The notes under the pieces: generated by a model | The model's database searches: none | Told to the model about the DNA's origin: nothing | Seen by the model: only the letters and a program-made list of their open reading frames with translations | Position numbers and translations under genes: made by a program | In this document: positions 17,183 through 25,724 of the stretch, one piece after another | How positions within the stretch are numbered: the stretch's first letter is position 1 | Layout: each line of letters starts with the position of its first letter | NCBI RefSeq assembly: GCF_900100345.1 | Contig: NZ_FMTT01000006.1 | Location: forward strand, 156,934-204,325 | Length of the DNA: 47,392 bases | DNA from: Paenibacillus tianmuensis | GTDB taxonomy: Bacteria > Bacillota > Bacilli > Paenibacillales > NBRC-103111 | Direction: 5' to 3'

Positions 17183-17774
17183 TCGAGCGTTCCTCCTGTT
17201 TGGCAAGCTGCAGGATCAGACTGATTTCCCCTTTGTTCATGCCCAGCTTCTTGGCGATATAGTCCGTCGATTTGCCGGACTCGTACAATCCGAACAGCTC
17301 GCCGTAGCGCTCCTTCATATTCATCGCAGCTTTGTTCGCTGCTTCCGGCTGCGCGTCGGGCGCGGCGGACTCCGAATAGGCCGGCGATACCGAGGCCCCG
17401 GCGCTCGCTCCCAACGCTTCTCCCAGCTTTAACGCGTCGGCTTGGCGGGACATGCGCCGCTGCTCCTCCGAGAACGTCAGCCGGCCCAGTTCGTGCCGCA
17501 GCTCCTGACATTGCTTTTCAAGCGTTTCCACACGCGAGGTCAGTTTAGCCGCATGCTCCTCGTACGTTTGTTTGGTCCCGGAGAACAGCTCGATCAGCGC
17601 TTTGTTTTGCTCCTCAAGCTCCATAGCCAAGTGATCCATTGCCTGCTCCATCTCTTTTACGATGGCGCCGTCGGGCTTGGCCGCTCCTTCGGATTTTCGC
17701 GGGATAATCTTTGCATAGACCACGATTAGAAGCCCGACCAGCACGATGTATACCCAAGGTTGGTCCAATTGCAT
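17175..17774 (-). CDS. swrB: SwrB-like membrane/coiled-coil protein (DUF6115-like)
   Basis: In B. subtilis, swrB lies right after sigD at the end of fla/che, and its product promotes maturation of the flagellar export gate. This 199-residue protein has the same architecture: an N-terminal membrane anchor (about 8-24, VYIVLVGLLIVVYAKII), a coiled coil (about 40-110), a variable Ala/Ser linker, and a conserved C-terminal helix-turn-helix-like block (about 153-195). The block contains GELFGLYESGKSTDYIAKKL and NKGEISLILQLAKQEE. The assignment is by architecture and position, not clear full-length similarity, so the symbol is tentative. It overlaps the next gene by 8 bases. Confidence 0.65.
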   Translation of the reverse strand: MQLDQPWVYIVLVGLLIVVYAKIIPRKSEGAAKPDGAIVKEMEQAMDHLAMELEEQNKALIELFSGTKQTYEEHAAKLTSRVETLEKQCQELRHELGRLTFSEEQRRMSRQADALKLGEALGASAGASVSPAYSESAAPDAQPEAANKAAMNMKERYGELFGLYESGKSTDYIAKKLGMNKGEISLILQLAKQEERSNA

Positions 17775-17798
17775 TCACCTAGTTTCACAACAAAATAG

Positions 17799-18131
17799 TT
17801 ATAAAGTCAAGTCGATATGACGCCCCTTGAACGGATGCTCCGGCGCGGTGCCGCTTGACGCCTGTTTGGCTTCCTCAGCCGACTTCTTGGCCCCTCCGCC
17901 GCCTCGGGAGTTCCGTTCGCCCGAACGGTCCGACTGATCGTCTTTGATCGAAGCTTGACCGGTCTCCTCCGTCTTGGCGCTAACCTGACGTTCTTTTATC
18001 GTAGACTTCTCGTTGGAGCTGTTCAGCATGGCCTGGTCTTCCACTCGCTTTTGCACCATTTGATGCTGCTTCAGACCGGCTTCGTCGTTCTTATGCAGCG
18101 CAAACTGCATTTCAACCGGTTTCATGCTCAC
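17799..18131 (-). CDS. small disordered protein of the fla/che operon tail
   Basis: I do not recognise a function. The start is taken as GTG 18129-18131, 6 bases from GGAGGGG; the ATG two codons earlier abuts the binding site. About 110 residues, dominated by Lys, Glu, Gln, Ser and Gly, with no membrane segment. The ends look more constrained than the middle: SMKPVEMQFALHKNDEAG at the N-terminus and HPFKGRHIDLTL at the C-terminus, around a run of four glycines. It stands between a FapA-like gene and a SwrB-like gene, with 24 and 33-39 base gaps, so it is co-transcribed with motility genes. Confidence 0.75.
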   Translation of the reverse strand: MSMKPVEMQFALHKNDEAGLKQHQMVQKRVEDQAMLNSSNEKSTIKERQVSAKTEETGQASIKDDQSDRSGERNSRGGGGAKKSAEEAKQASSGTAPEHPFKGRHIDLTL

Positions 18132-18170
18132 CGGCATCCCCTCCTTCGAGCTGTACGCACACGTCAGCCT

Positions 18171-19592
18171 TTATACGATAGGAAGCATCGCGATATCTCC
18201 GTCGATCAGTTGAAACCTGACGCGGGGAGAAGTATCTTTAATAAACTTGGTATATCGGCCGATCACGATTTTCGTTCCGCTGTAGGCGTTAGAAATGACT
18301 TCGACCTTTGCTTTTTCCGAGTCTTCAAGCGATTTTTCAATTTCCAGCATTCGTTCCCTGGAGCTCGTAATTTCTTCCGTAACCTGTTTCTTGGTGTGAT
18401 TCAACTTAACCCGCATCGCCACTTTGTTCGGCCCAAGCTGTCCCGTGGCTGCCAATTGGTCGAGCAGCACGAGCGCTTTATCCGTTTTGTCCAGGTTCTC
18501 GCTCAAAGCTCTTTGTTGCGTGCGAAGCTGCTGAAGCTCGTTGCGTAGCTCCGGCAGGACGCCGACTTCGATGACCGTGCCGGTCGACATGGAGTTGCCG
18601 ATCGTTCGGGCAATAACCGCGTCGCCCGCTTGAATCATTCCTCCGACAATCAGTCCCTTGGTGCCTTTGCATACAACTTGTTTGCCAGCGCGCACCTGAG
18701 AGTGCATAATGCTCTGGCTGACCAGCACTTCCTCTCCCGCATTGATGTTGGCATCCTGGATAAAAGAGCTTTTTACCCGTTTTCCGGCGCGGATCGTTCC
18801 TTTGTTATGCCCAAGGATTCCCGCGCTGATCTCGATGGAGCCGCCTGCCTCCAAGTCTGCGGCGTCCACACTGCCTGTGATGCGGATATCTCCCACCGCT
18901 TTAATGCGGAAGCCCGGCAGAACGTTGCCGCGGATGACGACGGACCCGACAAAATCAATATTTCCGACATTATAATCGACATCCCCGTTCACTTCAAAGA
19001 TCGGAAACACATTGATTTTATCCCGGTCTGTCTTGGTAACCATGCCGTCAATGGCAGCATAAATGGCCGTCTGCTCCGGATCGGTCACGACGTTTTTGCC
19101 GAGCTTGAAGCGAGCTTCTTTCCCATCCTTCGCAAAAAGCGTTTCCCCGGTTACCGCGCGTCCCGGAACACCTAAGGCGGGCGGAATTTTTTGGGCGATC
19201 AACTGCCCCTTTTTCACGTTATGGATCGTCGTCACTTCTTTATAATCGACCTTACCGTCCTCCAGCTCAGCCGGGCTTTTGGATTTGTCGTCCAAATTGT
19301 ACATCATTTGGACGCGCCCGTCCTGACCGTTCTTCGGCGCATCGCCTTTGGCGATTACGTTCTGAGAGAAGAAGAAAGCCTTCGGATCGTCTACGATCGC
19401 GGCGATATTCTCCTCATCTATGCCGTATACGATGTGATACGAGGCAATCAATTCCTTAAGCTGTTCTTTGGAGACACGGAACGAATCCTCGCAATTCGCA
19501 AACTTGAGGTAAGCGAACAGTTTGTCGTCGGACAACGAAATATCCATATAATAGCTGAGCGGCATCGCCAGATCGGCCATCATTCTCCCCAC
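18171..19592 (-). CDS. fapA: FapA/DUF342 family protein
   Basis: DUF342 (FapA) proteins are predicted polymer-like beta-helix proteins linked to flagellar assembly or polar targeting in some bacteria. The 473 residues show an N-terminal domain (about 1-165), then a Gly/Ile-rich repeated section (about 190-340). In it, GNIDFVGSVVIRGNVLPGF, AVGDIRITGSVDAADLEAGG and GTIRAGKRVKSSFIQDANI form turns of a right-handed beta-helix, followed by a coiled coil (about 350-440). GTG 19590-19592 follows AAGGGG; ATGs at 19583 and 19580 are alternatives. It starts 11 bases after sigD, in the place where B. subtilis has swrB directly. Confidence 0.85.
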   Translation of the reverse strand: MGRMMADLAMPLSYYMDISLSDDKLFAYLKFANCEDSFRVSKEQLKELIASYHIVYGIDEENIAAIVDDPKAFFFSQNVIAKGDAPKNGQDGRVQMMYNLDDKSKSPAELEDGKVDYKEVTTIHNVKKGQLIAQKIPPALGVPGRAVTGETLFAKDGKEARFKLGKNVVTDPEQTAIYAAIDGMVTKTDRDKINVFPIFEVNGDVDYNVGNIDFVGSVVIRGNVLPGFRIKAVGDIRITGSVDAADLEAGGSIEISAGILGHNKGTIRAGKRVKSSFIQDANINAGEEVLVSQSIMHSQVRAGKQVVCKGTKGLIVGGMIQAGDAVIARTIGNSMSTGTVIEVGVLPELRNELQQLRTQQRALSENLDKTDKALVLLDQLAATGQLGPNKVAMRVKLNHTKKQVTEEITSSRERMLEIEKSLEDSEKAKVEVISNAYSGTKIVIGRYTKFIKDTSPRVRFQLIDGDIAMLPIV

Positions 19593-19603
19593 TTTCCGAC
19601 CCC

Positions 19604-20386
19604 TTAGTCATAAAATAGCTGCGACTTATGACGGCTCAAAGAACCCTTTAACCGCAAAATCGCTTTTGAGTGCAGCTGTGATATTCTGGATGGGGAAAGA
19701 TTCATGACTTCGGCGATCTCGCTTAAAGACAATTCTTCGTAGTAAAAGAGGGATACAACGGTCCGCTCTTTTTCCGTCAACCGTTCGATAGCTTTAGCTA
19801 ACGTTTCCTTTAAATATACTTCATTGACTTTGGATTCCGGACTTTTCGCCTTTTCGTCAATTAACAAAGAAAGCCGCGTCTCCGAATCTTCCTCCCGAAT
19901 AGGATCGTCGATCGAACAGACAGTCGTCACTGCGATTTCCTGTACCATCTGTTGAAATTCCTGCTCGCTAACATCCAGATAAGAGCTCATTTCGCTATCG
20001 GTTACGGAACGCAAGTATTGCTGTTCGAGCTTTTGATAAGCGTCCTCGATCTTCTTGGCCTTCTCCCTCACGGAACGGGGGACCCAGTCGCCTTGACGGA
20101 GCCCGTCAATCATCGCTCCACGAATGCGCCAGGAGGCATATGTTTCAAACTGCAGTCCTCGCTCGTAGTCGAACTTTTCGATGGCATCGATCAAGCCCAT
20201 AATACCGCAGCTGGATAAGTCTTCTTTCGAAACGTTTTTAGGCAGACCGATGGAAAGTCGACCCGAAACGTAATCGACCAACGGCAAATAGGTTTCGATG
20301 AGCGCCTGCTTCGCTTTCAACTGTCGGTCTTCTCTCCATTGCTTCCAAACATCGATATTCGCCAAATGGGATTTTTGCGCGATCAT
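19604..20386 (-). CDS. sigD: flagellar/motility RNA polymerase sigma factor SigD (FliA/WhiG family)
   Basis: Sigma-28-type factor for late flagellar, motility and autolysin genes. The 260 residues contain region 2 (about 25-95: LVDYVSGRLSIGLPKNVSKEDL, GIMGLIDAIEKFDYERGLQF, YASWRIRGAMIDGLRQGDW), region 3 (about 100-165, VREKAKKIEDAY) and region 4 (about 205-250, LTEKERTVVSLFYYEELSLSEIAEVM then SRISQLHSKAILRLK). It follows the che genes, as in B. subtilis. Its activity would be held by FlgM, which is not in this window. Confidence 0.96.
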   Translation of the reverse strand: MIAQKSHLANIDVWKQWREDRQLKAKQALIETYLPLVDYVSGRLSIGLPKNVSKEDLSSCGIMGLIDAIEKFDYERGLQFETYASWRIRGAMIDGLRQGDWVPRSVREKAKKIEDAYQKLEQQYLRSVTDSEMSSYLDVSEQEFQQMVQEIAVTTVCSIDDPIREEDSETRLSLLIDEKAKSPESKVNEVYLKETLAKAIERLTEKERTVVSLFYYEELSLSEIAEVMNLSPSRISQLHSKAILRLKGSLSRHKSQLFYD

Positions 20387-20404
20387 GACAGATAGTCACC
20401 ATCC

Positions 20405-20821
20405 TTATTCTTCAGACATTCGGCGAACCGCCTGTGCCAATTCGTCAGGACTCCCTTGGATCTTCGTTGAGAGCTTCGGCGGATTCAGCGGGGAAAAATC
20501 GGTCTCCACGGCGTCCATCGGACCCGGCGACGGTTTCAGCATCTGATGCAGTTCCGCATCCTGATCGGGCGTTACAACATCGACCGCCGTCCCTTTAAGC
20601 TCATCCTCTTCTTCCGAATGCTCAGGAATGGGAGCGCCCGCGAATCCGGCAACCGTGCCAAGCAGCCAACGGAACAAAAATACAATTACAAACATCAGGA
20701 CAAAGCTGTAGAAGCTGCGAATCAAGGTAGTCAGCCAAATATTGTCGGTGATCGACAAGGCAAAGGTAATGACGAATGCCGCGGCCCCTACGATAAAGTT
20801 CCAACGTATCGATCCGATCAT
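20405..20821 (-). CDS. unnamed two-helix membrane protein between cheD and sigD
   Basis: Function unknown. The 138 residues show two predicted membrane segments (about 8-26, WNFIVGAAAFVITFALS; about 33-58, SFYSFVLMFVIVFLFRWLLG). An acidic cytoplasmic tail follows, with EHSEEEDELKGTAVDVVTP, DQDAELHQML and a C-terminal SPDELAQAVRRMSEE. It begins 4 bases after cheD and has a good SD inside cheD's end. B. subtilis lacks a gene here. The tail is rich in short conserved-looking acidic and proline motifs that could bind a chemotaxis or sigma partner; this is inference from position. Confidence 0.8.
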   Translation of the reverse strand: MIGSIRWNFIVGAAAFVITFALSITDNIWLTTLIRSFYSFVLMFVIVFLFRWLLGTVAGFAGAPIPEHSEEEDELKGTAVDVVTPDQDAELHQMLKPSPGPMDAVETDFSPLNPPKLSTKIQGSPDELAQAVRRMSEE

Positions 20822-20825
20822 AGGT

Positions 20826-21320
20826 TTACAATTCCTTCACTCCGTGTTGTACGCTGCGAATCATAAGCATACCGGATTCGCAATCGAATTCGATGGTTCG
20901 CCCGTAATTGCCGCCGGTATCTTCGGCAATAATCGAGATCTGGTAACGGCTGAGCATTTCCTTGCAGGACTCGACATTCCGCGGTCCGATCCGCATCGTG
21001 TCCGATTGGGAGCCGAAGGCGAACATTTGTGCGCCACCGGCCATTTTGGCAACCATGCGCTTCACTTGAGCCCCAAGATCCTCCATCTGGCGAATCATTT
21101 CGGGGATCGCCGTATCGGCATATTTCGCGATGTTCAGCTTTCCTTCTCTGGCAATATCCGAGGTCGGCAGCATGACGTGGGCCATTCCGGCTACTTTGGC
21201 CTTGGCATCGAACAAGGTAACGCCCACGCAGGAGCCGAGCCCCGTCGTCTTGAGCACACCGGTCAAGTGAGCGACGTTCAGGTCGGCCATTCCTACTTTA
21301 ATCAGATTGTCTTGGATCAT
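20826..21320 (-). CDS. cheD: chemoreceptor glutamine deamidase CheD
   Basis: Deamidates receptor glutamines and, in the B. subtilis scheme, binds CheC to raise its CheY-P phosphatase activity. The 164 residues carry the catalytic Thr-Cys-His set in TTGLGSCVGVTLFD (Thr25/26, Cys31) and KVAGMAHVMLP (His48). It overlaps cheC by 4 bases (ATGA), so the two partners are translationally coupled. Confidence 0.96.
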   Translation of the reverse strand: MIQDNLIKVGMADLNVAHLTGVLKTTGLGSCVGVTLFDAKAKVAGMAHVMLPTSDIAREGKLNIAKYADTAIPEMIRQMEDLGAQVKRMVAKMAGGAQMFAFGSQSDTMRIGPRNVESCKEMLSRYQISIIAEDTGGNYGRTIEFDCESGMLMIRSVQHGVKEL

Positions 21321-21937
21321 GGAGTATGCACTCCCAAAGCAACGAAAATACGTTCGAAGGACTCCGGGTCCGGGATGAGGAAGAAATGCCCTTCCACCTC
21401 GTCGCTTCCGTCCAGAAACTTCGTGTCGATCAAGAGCGCCTGGTCTCCCATTTGACCGAATTGGAGCAGGCCGTAGCTTAGAATCGCTCCCGCCATATCA
21501 ATCGCAAGCGAAGGAACGGTGGGCTGCATGTTCAGCTGTGTGAAATCCGCCAGCGACGATAAGTACGAGCCCGCCAAAATGTTGCCGATCTCGTTCAGCG
21601 CGGACAATTCCATTTCAGAGTACTCGTCGCCCTCCACTACTTCGATTCCGGCCAAGCTGTGAAGAAGCTTCTTGGCCGACTCGAACTTCAGAATAAAGAA
21701 CAAATTTCCCGGCGTTTCCCCTTCGACTCTGAGAAATATTGCGATAACGGGTTGCTCGGCTCCTCCTACGCTGTCCGCGATTTCCTCGAAAGGAACCATT
21801 CGCACTTTGGGCACAAGCATATCTACAGGTTTATCGAGCAGCTGCGAGAGTGCGGTAGCCGCATGTCCGGCACCGATATTTCCGACTTCCTTCAGCACAT
21901 CCATTTGAAAATCGGCAAAAGAGTTAAATGCTTCCAC
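21317..21937 (-). CDS. cheC: CheY-P phosphatase CheC
   Basis: Dephosphorylates CheY-P and takes part in adaptation with CheD. The 206 residues hold two CheC active-site motifs (Asp/Ser-x3-Glu-x2-Asn): DVLKEVGN near residue 16 and SALNEIGN near residue 112, each followed by the usual helix. Both catalytic Glu-Asn pairs are intact. It follows cheW by 5 bases and overlaps cheD. Confidence 0.95.
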   Translation of the reverse strand: MEAFNSFADFQMDVLKEVGNIGAGHAATALSQLLDKPVDMLVPKVRMVPFEEIADSVGGAEQPVIAIFLRVEGETPGNLFFILKFESAKKLLHSLAGIEVVEGDEYSEMELSALNEIGNILAGSYLSSLADFTQLNMQPTVPSLAIDMAGAILSYGLLQFGQMGDQALLIDTKFLDGSDEVEGHFFLIPDPESFERIFVALGVHTP

Positions 21938-21942
21938 TAGGC

Positions 21943-22404
21943 CTACTCCTCTACATTCTCCAGTTGAACGATCTCGCTCTTGCTCAATACTTCCTTCAGG
22001 TTCAGCAGCACAAGCAGCCGGCTTTCGCCTATTTTGGCAATCCCGTGAAGGTACTTGGCCTTAATGCCGCCTACGATTTCCGGCGGATCTTCGATATGAT
22101 CCGAATCCACATCGATGACGTCGTTGGCCGAATCGACAATCAGGCCGACTTCGATGTCGCCGACGGCAACGATAATGATCCGCGAGTTGTCGGTATACTC
22201 TGTTTCCGGAAATCCGAAGCGGCCGCGCAGATCGATGACGGGGGTAACCACGCCGCGCAAATTGATGACGCCTTTGACAAATTCAGGCGTTTTCGGAACC
22301 CGGGTCATCGGCTGCATCCGTTCAATGGTGCGGACCTTCTCAACCTCTACCCCGTATTCTTCCCTTCCTAAAGCAAACACGATGACTTTCAATTCTTCTC
22401 CCAT
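21943..22404 (-). CDS. cheW: chemotaxis coupling protein CheW
   Basis: Couples receptors to CheA. The single CheW domain of 153 residues shows LKVIVFALGREEYGVEVEKVRTI at the N-terminus and GVINLRGVVTPVIDLRGRFG in the middle. It also has RIIIVAVGDIEVGLIVDSANDVI and ends with LLVLLNLKEVLS. The start has AAGGAGG. It is between cheA and cheC as in B. subtilis. Confidence 0.96.
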   Translation of the reverse strand: MGEELKVIVFALGREEYGVEVEKVRTIERMQPMTRVPKTPEFVKGVINLRGVVTPVIDLRGRFGFPETEYTDNSRIIIVAVGDIEVGLIVDSANDVIDVDSDHIEDPPEIVGGIKAKYLHGIAKIGESRLLVLLNLKEVLSKSEIVQLENVEE

Positions 22405-22455
22405 ACTCGCAGCCTCCTTAAGTTATCGCGTGAATATAGACGTCTTTGCATCCCG

Positions 22456-24507
22456 CTATTTAATCAAGGCATTCGTATCGATAATTAACGCGACTTGTCC
22501 GTCTCCCAGAATGGTTGCGCCGGAAATCGCAAACAGCTTGGTCAAATATTTGCCGAGCGTCTTCAGCACGATTTCCTGCTGGCCGATAAATTCGTCGACG
22601 ACGAGCGCCGCCATTTTGTCGCCTTTGCGTATGATGACCACTTGCGTCTCGTTCTCGGAAATATTCGTTCCTCCCGGCACATCGAACAGATCAGCCAAGG
22701 ATACGAGCGGGATGACCCCGGTACGGTAGTCGACCATGCGATTGCCGTGAACCGAGCGAATTTGTTCCTGACGGACAGCCATCGTTTCCACAATGGAAGA
22801 AAGTGGGATAGCGTACTTCTCGTTATTGAGCCGGATCAGCATCGCCGAGATAATCGACAGCGTCAGCGGCAGCTGAACGGAAAATTTAGAGCCTTTTCCC
22901 CATTCCGAATCTAGTTGGACTTGTCCGCCGAGACTTTGAATCTTCGTCTTCACGACATCAAGTCCGACCCCGCGGCCGGAGATGTCCGATATTTTATCCG
23001 CCGTGCTGAAGCCAGAGGCAAAAATCAACTGATTGACCTCGTCATCCGTAATGTGCGCGGCTTGTTCCTTGGTCAAAACGTTGTTTTCCAAAGCTTTTTT
23101 CAACACTTTGTCCCGGTTAATGCCGCGTCCGTCTTCCTCAATCTCGATAAACACATGGTTTCCGCTATGATACGCGCGCAGGTGAATCGTTCCGGTTTCG
23201 GGCTTTCCAAGGGTAACGCGCTCGGCAGACGGCTCCACGCCATGATCGACGGCATTCCGAAGCAAGTGCACCAGCGGATCGCCGATTTCGTCGATGACCG
23301 TCCGGTCCAATTCGGTATCGGCGCCGGTGATGATCAGGTCTACCTTTTTGTCCAGCGTCTTGGCGACATCCCGGATCATGCGCGGGAATCGGTTGAAGAC
23401 GGTATCGATCGGCACCATGCGCAGCTTCAGTACGATATTCTGCAAATCGCTGCTCACCCGGGACATATGCTCGACGGTTTCCGTCAGCTCGCTGCGGCGA
23501 ATTTCGCTGGCAAGCTGCTCCAGCCGTACCCGATCGATCAGCAGCTCGCTGAACAGGTTCATCAGCGTATCAAGCCGCTCTATGTCGACGCGGATCGTGC
23601 GTCCGGCTACAGGGGCACCGCCTGAGGCAGGCGCTTTTTTGGCTTCCTGCTTCGGCGCTTCCTGCGTCGATGCGGCGGCTGTCTCGGCTTGTGCCTGTGC
23701 GGCCGCTGCGTTGGACCCGGAAGGCGGGCTCATGAACTCCATGAGCTTGGCCTGATCCAAAACGATGACGTCCACTTTATCGATTTCGGATACGCTCGCG
23801 ACTTGCTTTTGCAGATCGTCGCTGTCGATTTGGGATATGTAATAAACGACGAACGATTGATCGAACCGCTCCTGCTCGATATCTTCCACGGAAGGGTTGG
23901 ACTTGATGACCTCCCCGTTCTGCTCGAGCACATTGAACACCATATAAGCGCGAGCCGCTTTTAACACGCAATCTTGTCGTACAGTTACTTCAAGGCGAAG
24001 CACAGGAATGCCCGCTTCGATGGATTGCTGAAGAATCGAATACTGAAATTCGTCAAACTCTCCCCCGGCGGCAGTTGTCGGTTCCGCTTTGGGGGTTGCG
24101 CCTCCGGCTGCACCGCCCTTGGCATAATCGCCGGAAACGATGGATTTCAGCGCGGCGACGATTTCGGTTACGTCCGCTTGGCCTGTACCGCCTTGAATGA
24201 TGTCCTCCACCATGGACTCCAAGGAATCCAGGCTTTTGAACAAGCCGTCAAAAATAAACGAATCCATCTTCAGCTTATGGTTCCGGACGAGGTCCAGCAC
24301 ATTCTCCATCTCGTGAGTCAGCGACGCCAGATCCTCGAATCCCATCGTCGCCGACATTCCTTTCAACGTATGTGCCGACCGAAAAATATTTTGCACGATC
24401 GTGATGTCTTCCGGGCTGCTCTCCAGACTGAGCATCTGTTCGTTCAACGCTTGCAAGTGATCTCTCGACTCATCGATAAACATCGAGAGGTATTGATTCA
24501 TTTCCAT
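22456..24507 (-). CDS. cheA: chemotaxis histidine kinase CheA
   Basis: Receptor-controlled kinase that phosphorylates CheY and CheB. The 683 residues give P1 Hpt (phospho-His46 in RSAHTLKGMSATMG), a P2 region (about 155-260) and a Gln/Ala/Pro linker. P3 dimerization starts at VDIERLDTLMNLFSELLIDR. P4 kinase has the N box LLRNAVDHGVEP, the G1 box EEDGRGIN and the G2 box GRGVGLDVVKTKI. P5 is a CheW-like domain to the end. No missing key residue. The start is ATG behind GGAGGTG. It lies between cheB and cheW. Confidence 0.97.
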   Translation of the reverse strand: MEMNQYLSMFIDESRDHLQALNEQMLSLESSPEDITIVQNIFRSAHTLKGMSATMGFEDLASLTHEMENVLDLVRNHKLKMDSFIFDGLFKSLDSLESMVEDIIQGGTGQADVTEIVAALKSIVSGDYAKGGAAGGATPKAEPTTAAGGEFDEFQYSILQQSIEAGIPVLRLEVTVRQDCVLKAARAYMVFNVLEQNGEVIKSNPSVEDIEQERFDQSFVVYYISQIDSDDLQKQVASVSEIDKVDVIVLDQAKLMEFMSPPSGSNAAAAQAQAETAAASTQEAPKQEAKKAPASGGAPVAGRTIRVDIERLDTLMNLFSELLIDRVRLEQLASEIRRSELTETVEHMSRVSSDLQNIVLKLRMVPIDTVFNRFPRMIRDVAKTLDKKVDLIITGADTELDRTVIDEIGDPLVHLLRNAVDHGVEPSAERVTLGKPETGTIHLRAYHSGNHVFIEIEEDGRGINRDKVLKKALENNVLTKEQAAHITDDEVNQLIFASGFSTADKISDISGRGVGLDVVKTKIQSLGGQVQLDSEWGKGSKFSVQLPLTLSIISAMLIRLNNEKYAIPLSSIVETMAVRQEQIRSVHGNRMVDYRTGVIPLVSLADLFDVPGGTNISENETQVVIIRKGDKMAALVVDEFIGQQEIVLKTLGKYLTKLFAISGATILGDGQVALIIDTNALIK

Positions 24508-24555
24508 ATCTACACCTCCATCATGGTAATTGCTCTATCCAAGCTTACCCGGAAG

Positions 24556-25671
24556 TCAGGGTTCGCGGGCGACGGCTTGCACCAGCTTAGCGGTAATTTC
24601 CTGCTGGGGGAGCACATGAGTTACGCATTTCAGCTCCACCGCCGCACGGGGCATACCATATACGATGCAGGTGTCTTCCGATTCGGCGATCGTCGTTACG
24701 GCCCCGGATTGCTTCAGCGCGAGCATCCCTTTCGCTCCGTCGGAGCCCATTCCGGTCATGAGTACGATATGGCGTTTAAGCTCCCTCATCGGCAGCAGCG
24801 ATTCAAAAAGCACGTCCACCGAGGGGCGGTGTCCGCCGCGCGGATCTTCTTTGGACAGATGGATCTTGTAAGAATGGCTCCCGTTGCGGGCGACGGTCAT
24901 ATGATAGCCGCCGGGGGCCACGTAAGCGGTGCCGCTCTCCAGAATCATGCCCGCTTCCGCCTCAACCACCTTCAGCCTGGAAACGGAATCGAGCCGCTGC
25001 GCCAGCGACTTGGTAAAATTAGGAGGCATATGCTGGACGATAACGACCGGAGCGGGAAAGTTATCCGGAAAATCGGACAGCACCTGGTGCAGCGCCCGAG
25101 GCCCTCCGGTCGAGGTGCCGATGGCGACGATATGTTCGAAGCCGGCCGTACCGGCAGTGGGACGCCGTTCCGTTCTTGAAGCCGGTTCCGAGAACGGCCG
25201 CGGATCTTTCGTCACCTCCGGGGCTTTCAGCGACGGCTTGCTCATCGCGGGTCGCGACAGCTTGCGCATGTTCGTTTTTACCGCGATGTGCAGTTTTTCG
25301 AGCAGCAGTTGTTTGACTTTATGCAAATCGAGCGAAATCGAACCCGACGGTTTTCCGACGAAATCGACAGCCCCCCATTCGAGCGCTTTGATGGTCTCCG
25401 CCGCGCCTTCCTGAGTCAAACTGCTTAGCATGACGACCGGAACGGGGTGTTCATGCATGATCGCGCGAAGCGCATCCAGCCCGTTCATCTCCGGCATCTC
25501 AATATCCATGGTAACCGCATGGGGGGTCAACTTTTTGACCAGCTCGACGGCTTCCTTGCCGTTCTTCGCGGTTCCTACTACCCGCAGCGCCGGGTCCCCC
25601 GATATAAGGTCGGTGATGATTTTCCTCATAAAAACCGAATCATCCACCACCAGCACATCATAAGGCTGCAT
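24556..25671 (-). CDS. cheB: chemotaxis protein-glutamate methylesterase CheB
   Basis: Response-regulator methylesterase that demethylates receptors. The receiver domain (about 1-120) shows VLVVDDSVFMRKI and the phospho-acceptor in HAVTMDIEMPEMNG (Asp56). A variable linker (about 135-180) precedes the catalytic domain with AIGTSTGGPRALHQV (Ser active site), VIVQHMPPNFTKSLAQRLD (His) and VLMTGMGSDGAKGM (Asp). ATG at 25669-25671 fits AGAGGAG better than the GTG three codons earlier. It follows flhG by 45-54 bases. No CheR is in this window. Confidence 0.96.
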   Translation of the reverse strand: MQPYDVLVVDDSVFMRKIITDLISGDPALRVVGTAKNGKEAVELVKKLTPHAVTMDIEMPEMNGLDALRAIMHEHPVPVVMLSSLTQEGAAETIKALEWGAVDFVGKPSGSISLDLHKVKQLLLEKLHIAVKTNMRKLSRPAMSKPSLKAPEVTKDPRPFSEPASRTERRPTAGTAGFEHIVAIGTSTGGPRALHQVLSDFPDNFPAPVVIVQHMPPNFTKSLAQRLDSVSRLKVVEAEAGMILESGTAYVAPGGYHMTVARNGSHSYKIHLSKEDPRGGHRPSVDVLFESLLPMRELKRHIVLMTGMGSDGAKGMLALKQSGAVTTIAESEDTCIVYGMPRAAVELKCVTHVLPQQEITAKLVQAVAREP

Positions 25672-25724
25672 ACGTTTCACTCCTCTGCGTTGTGTCCGAT
25701 TCTGAAGGCGGAGGACGTTCTCTT

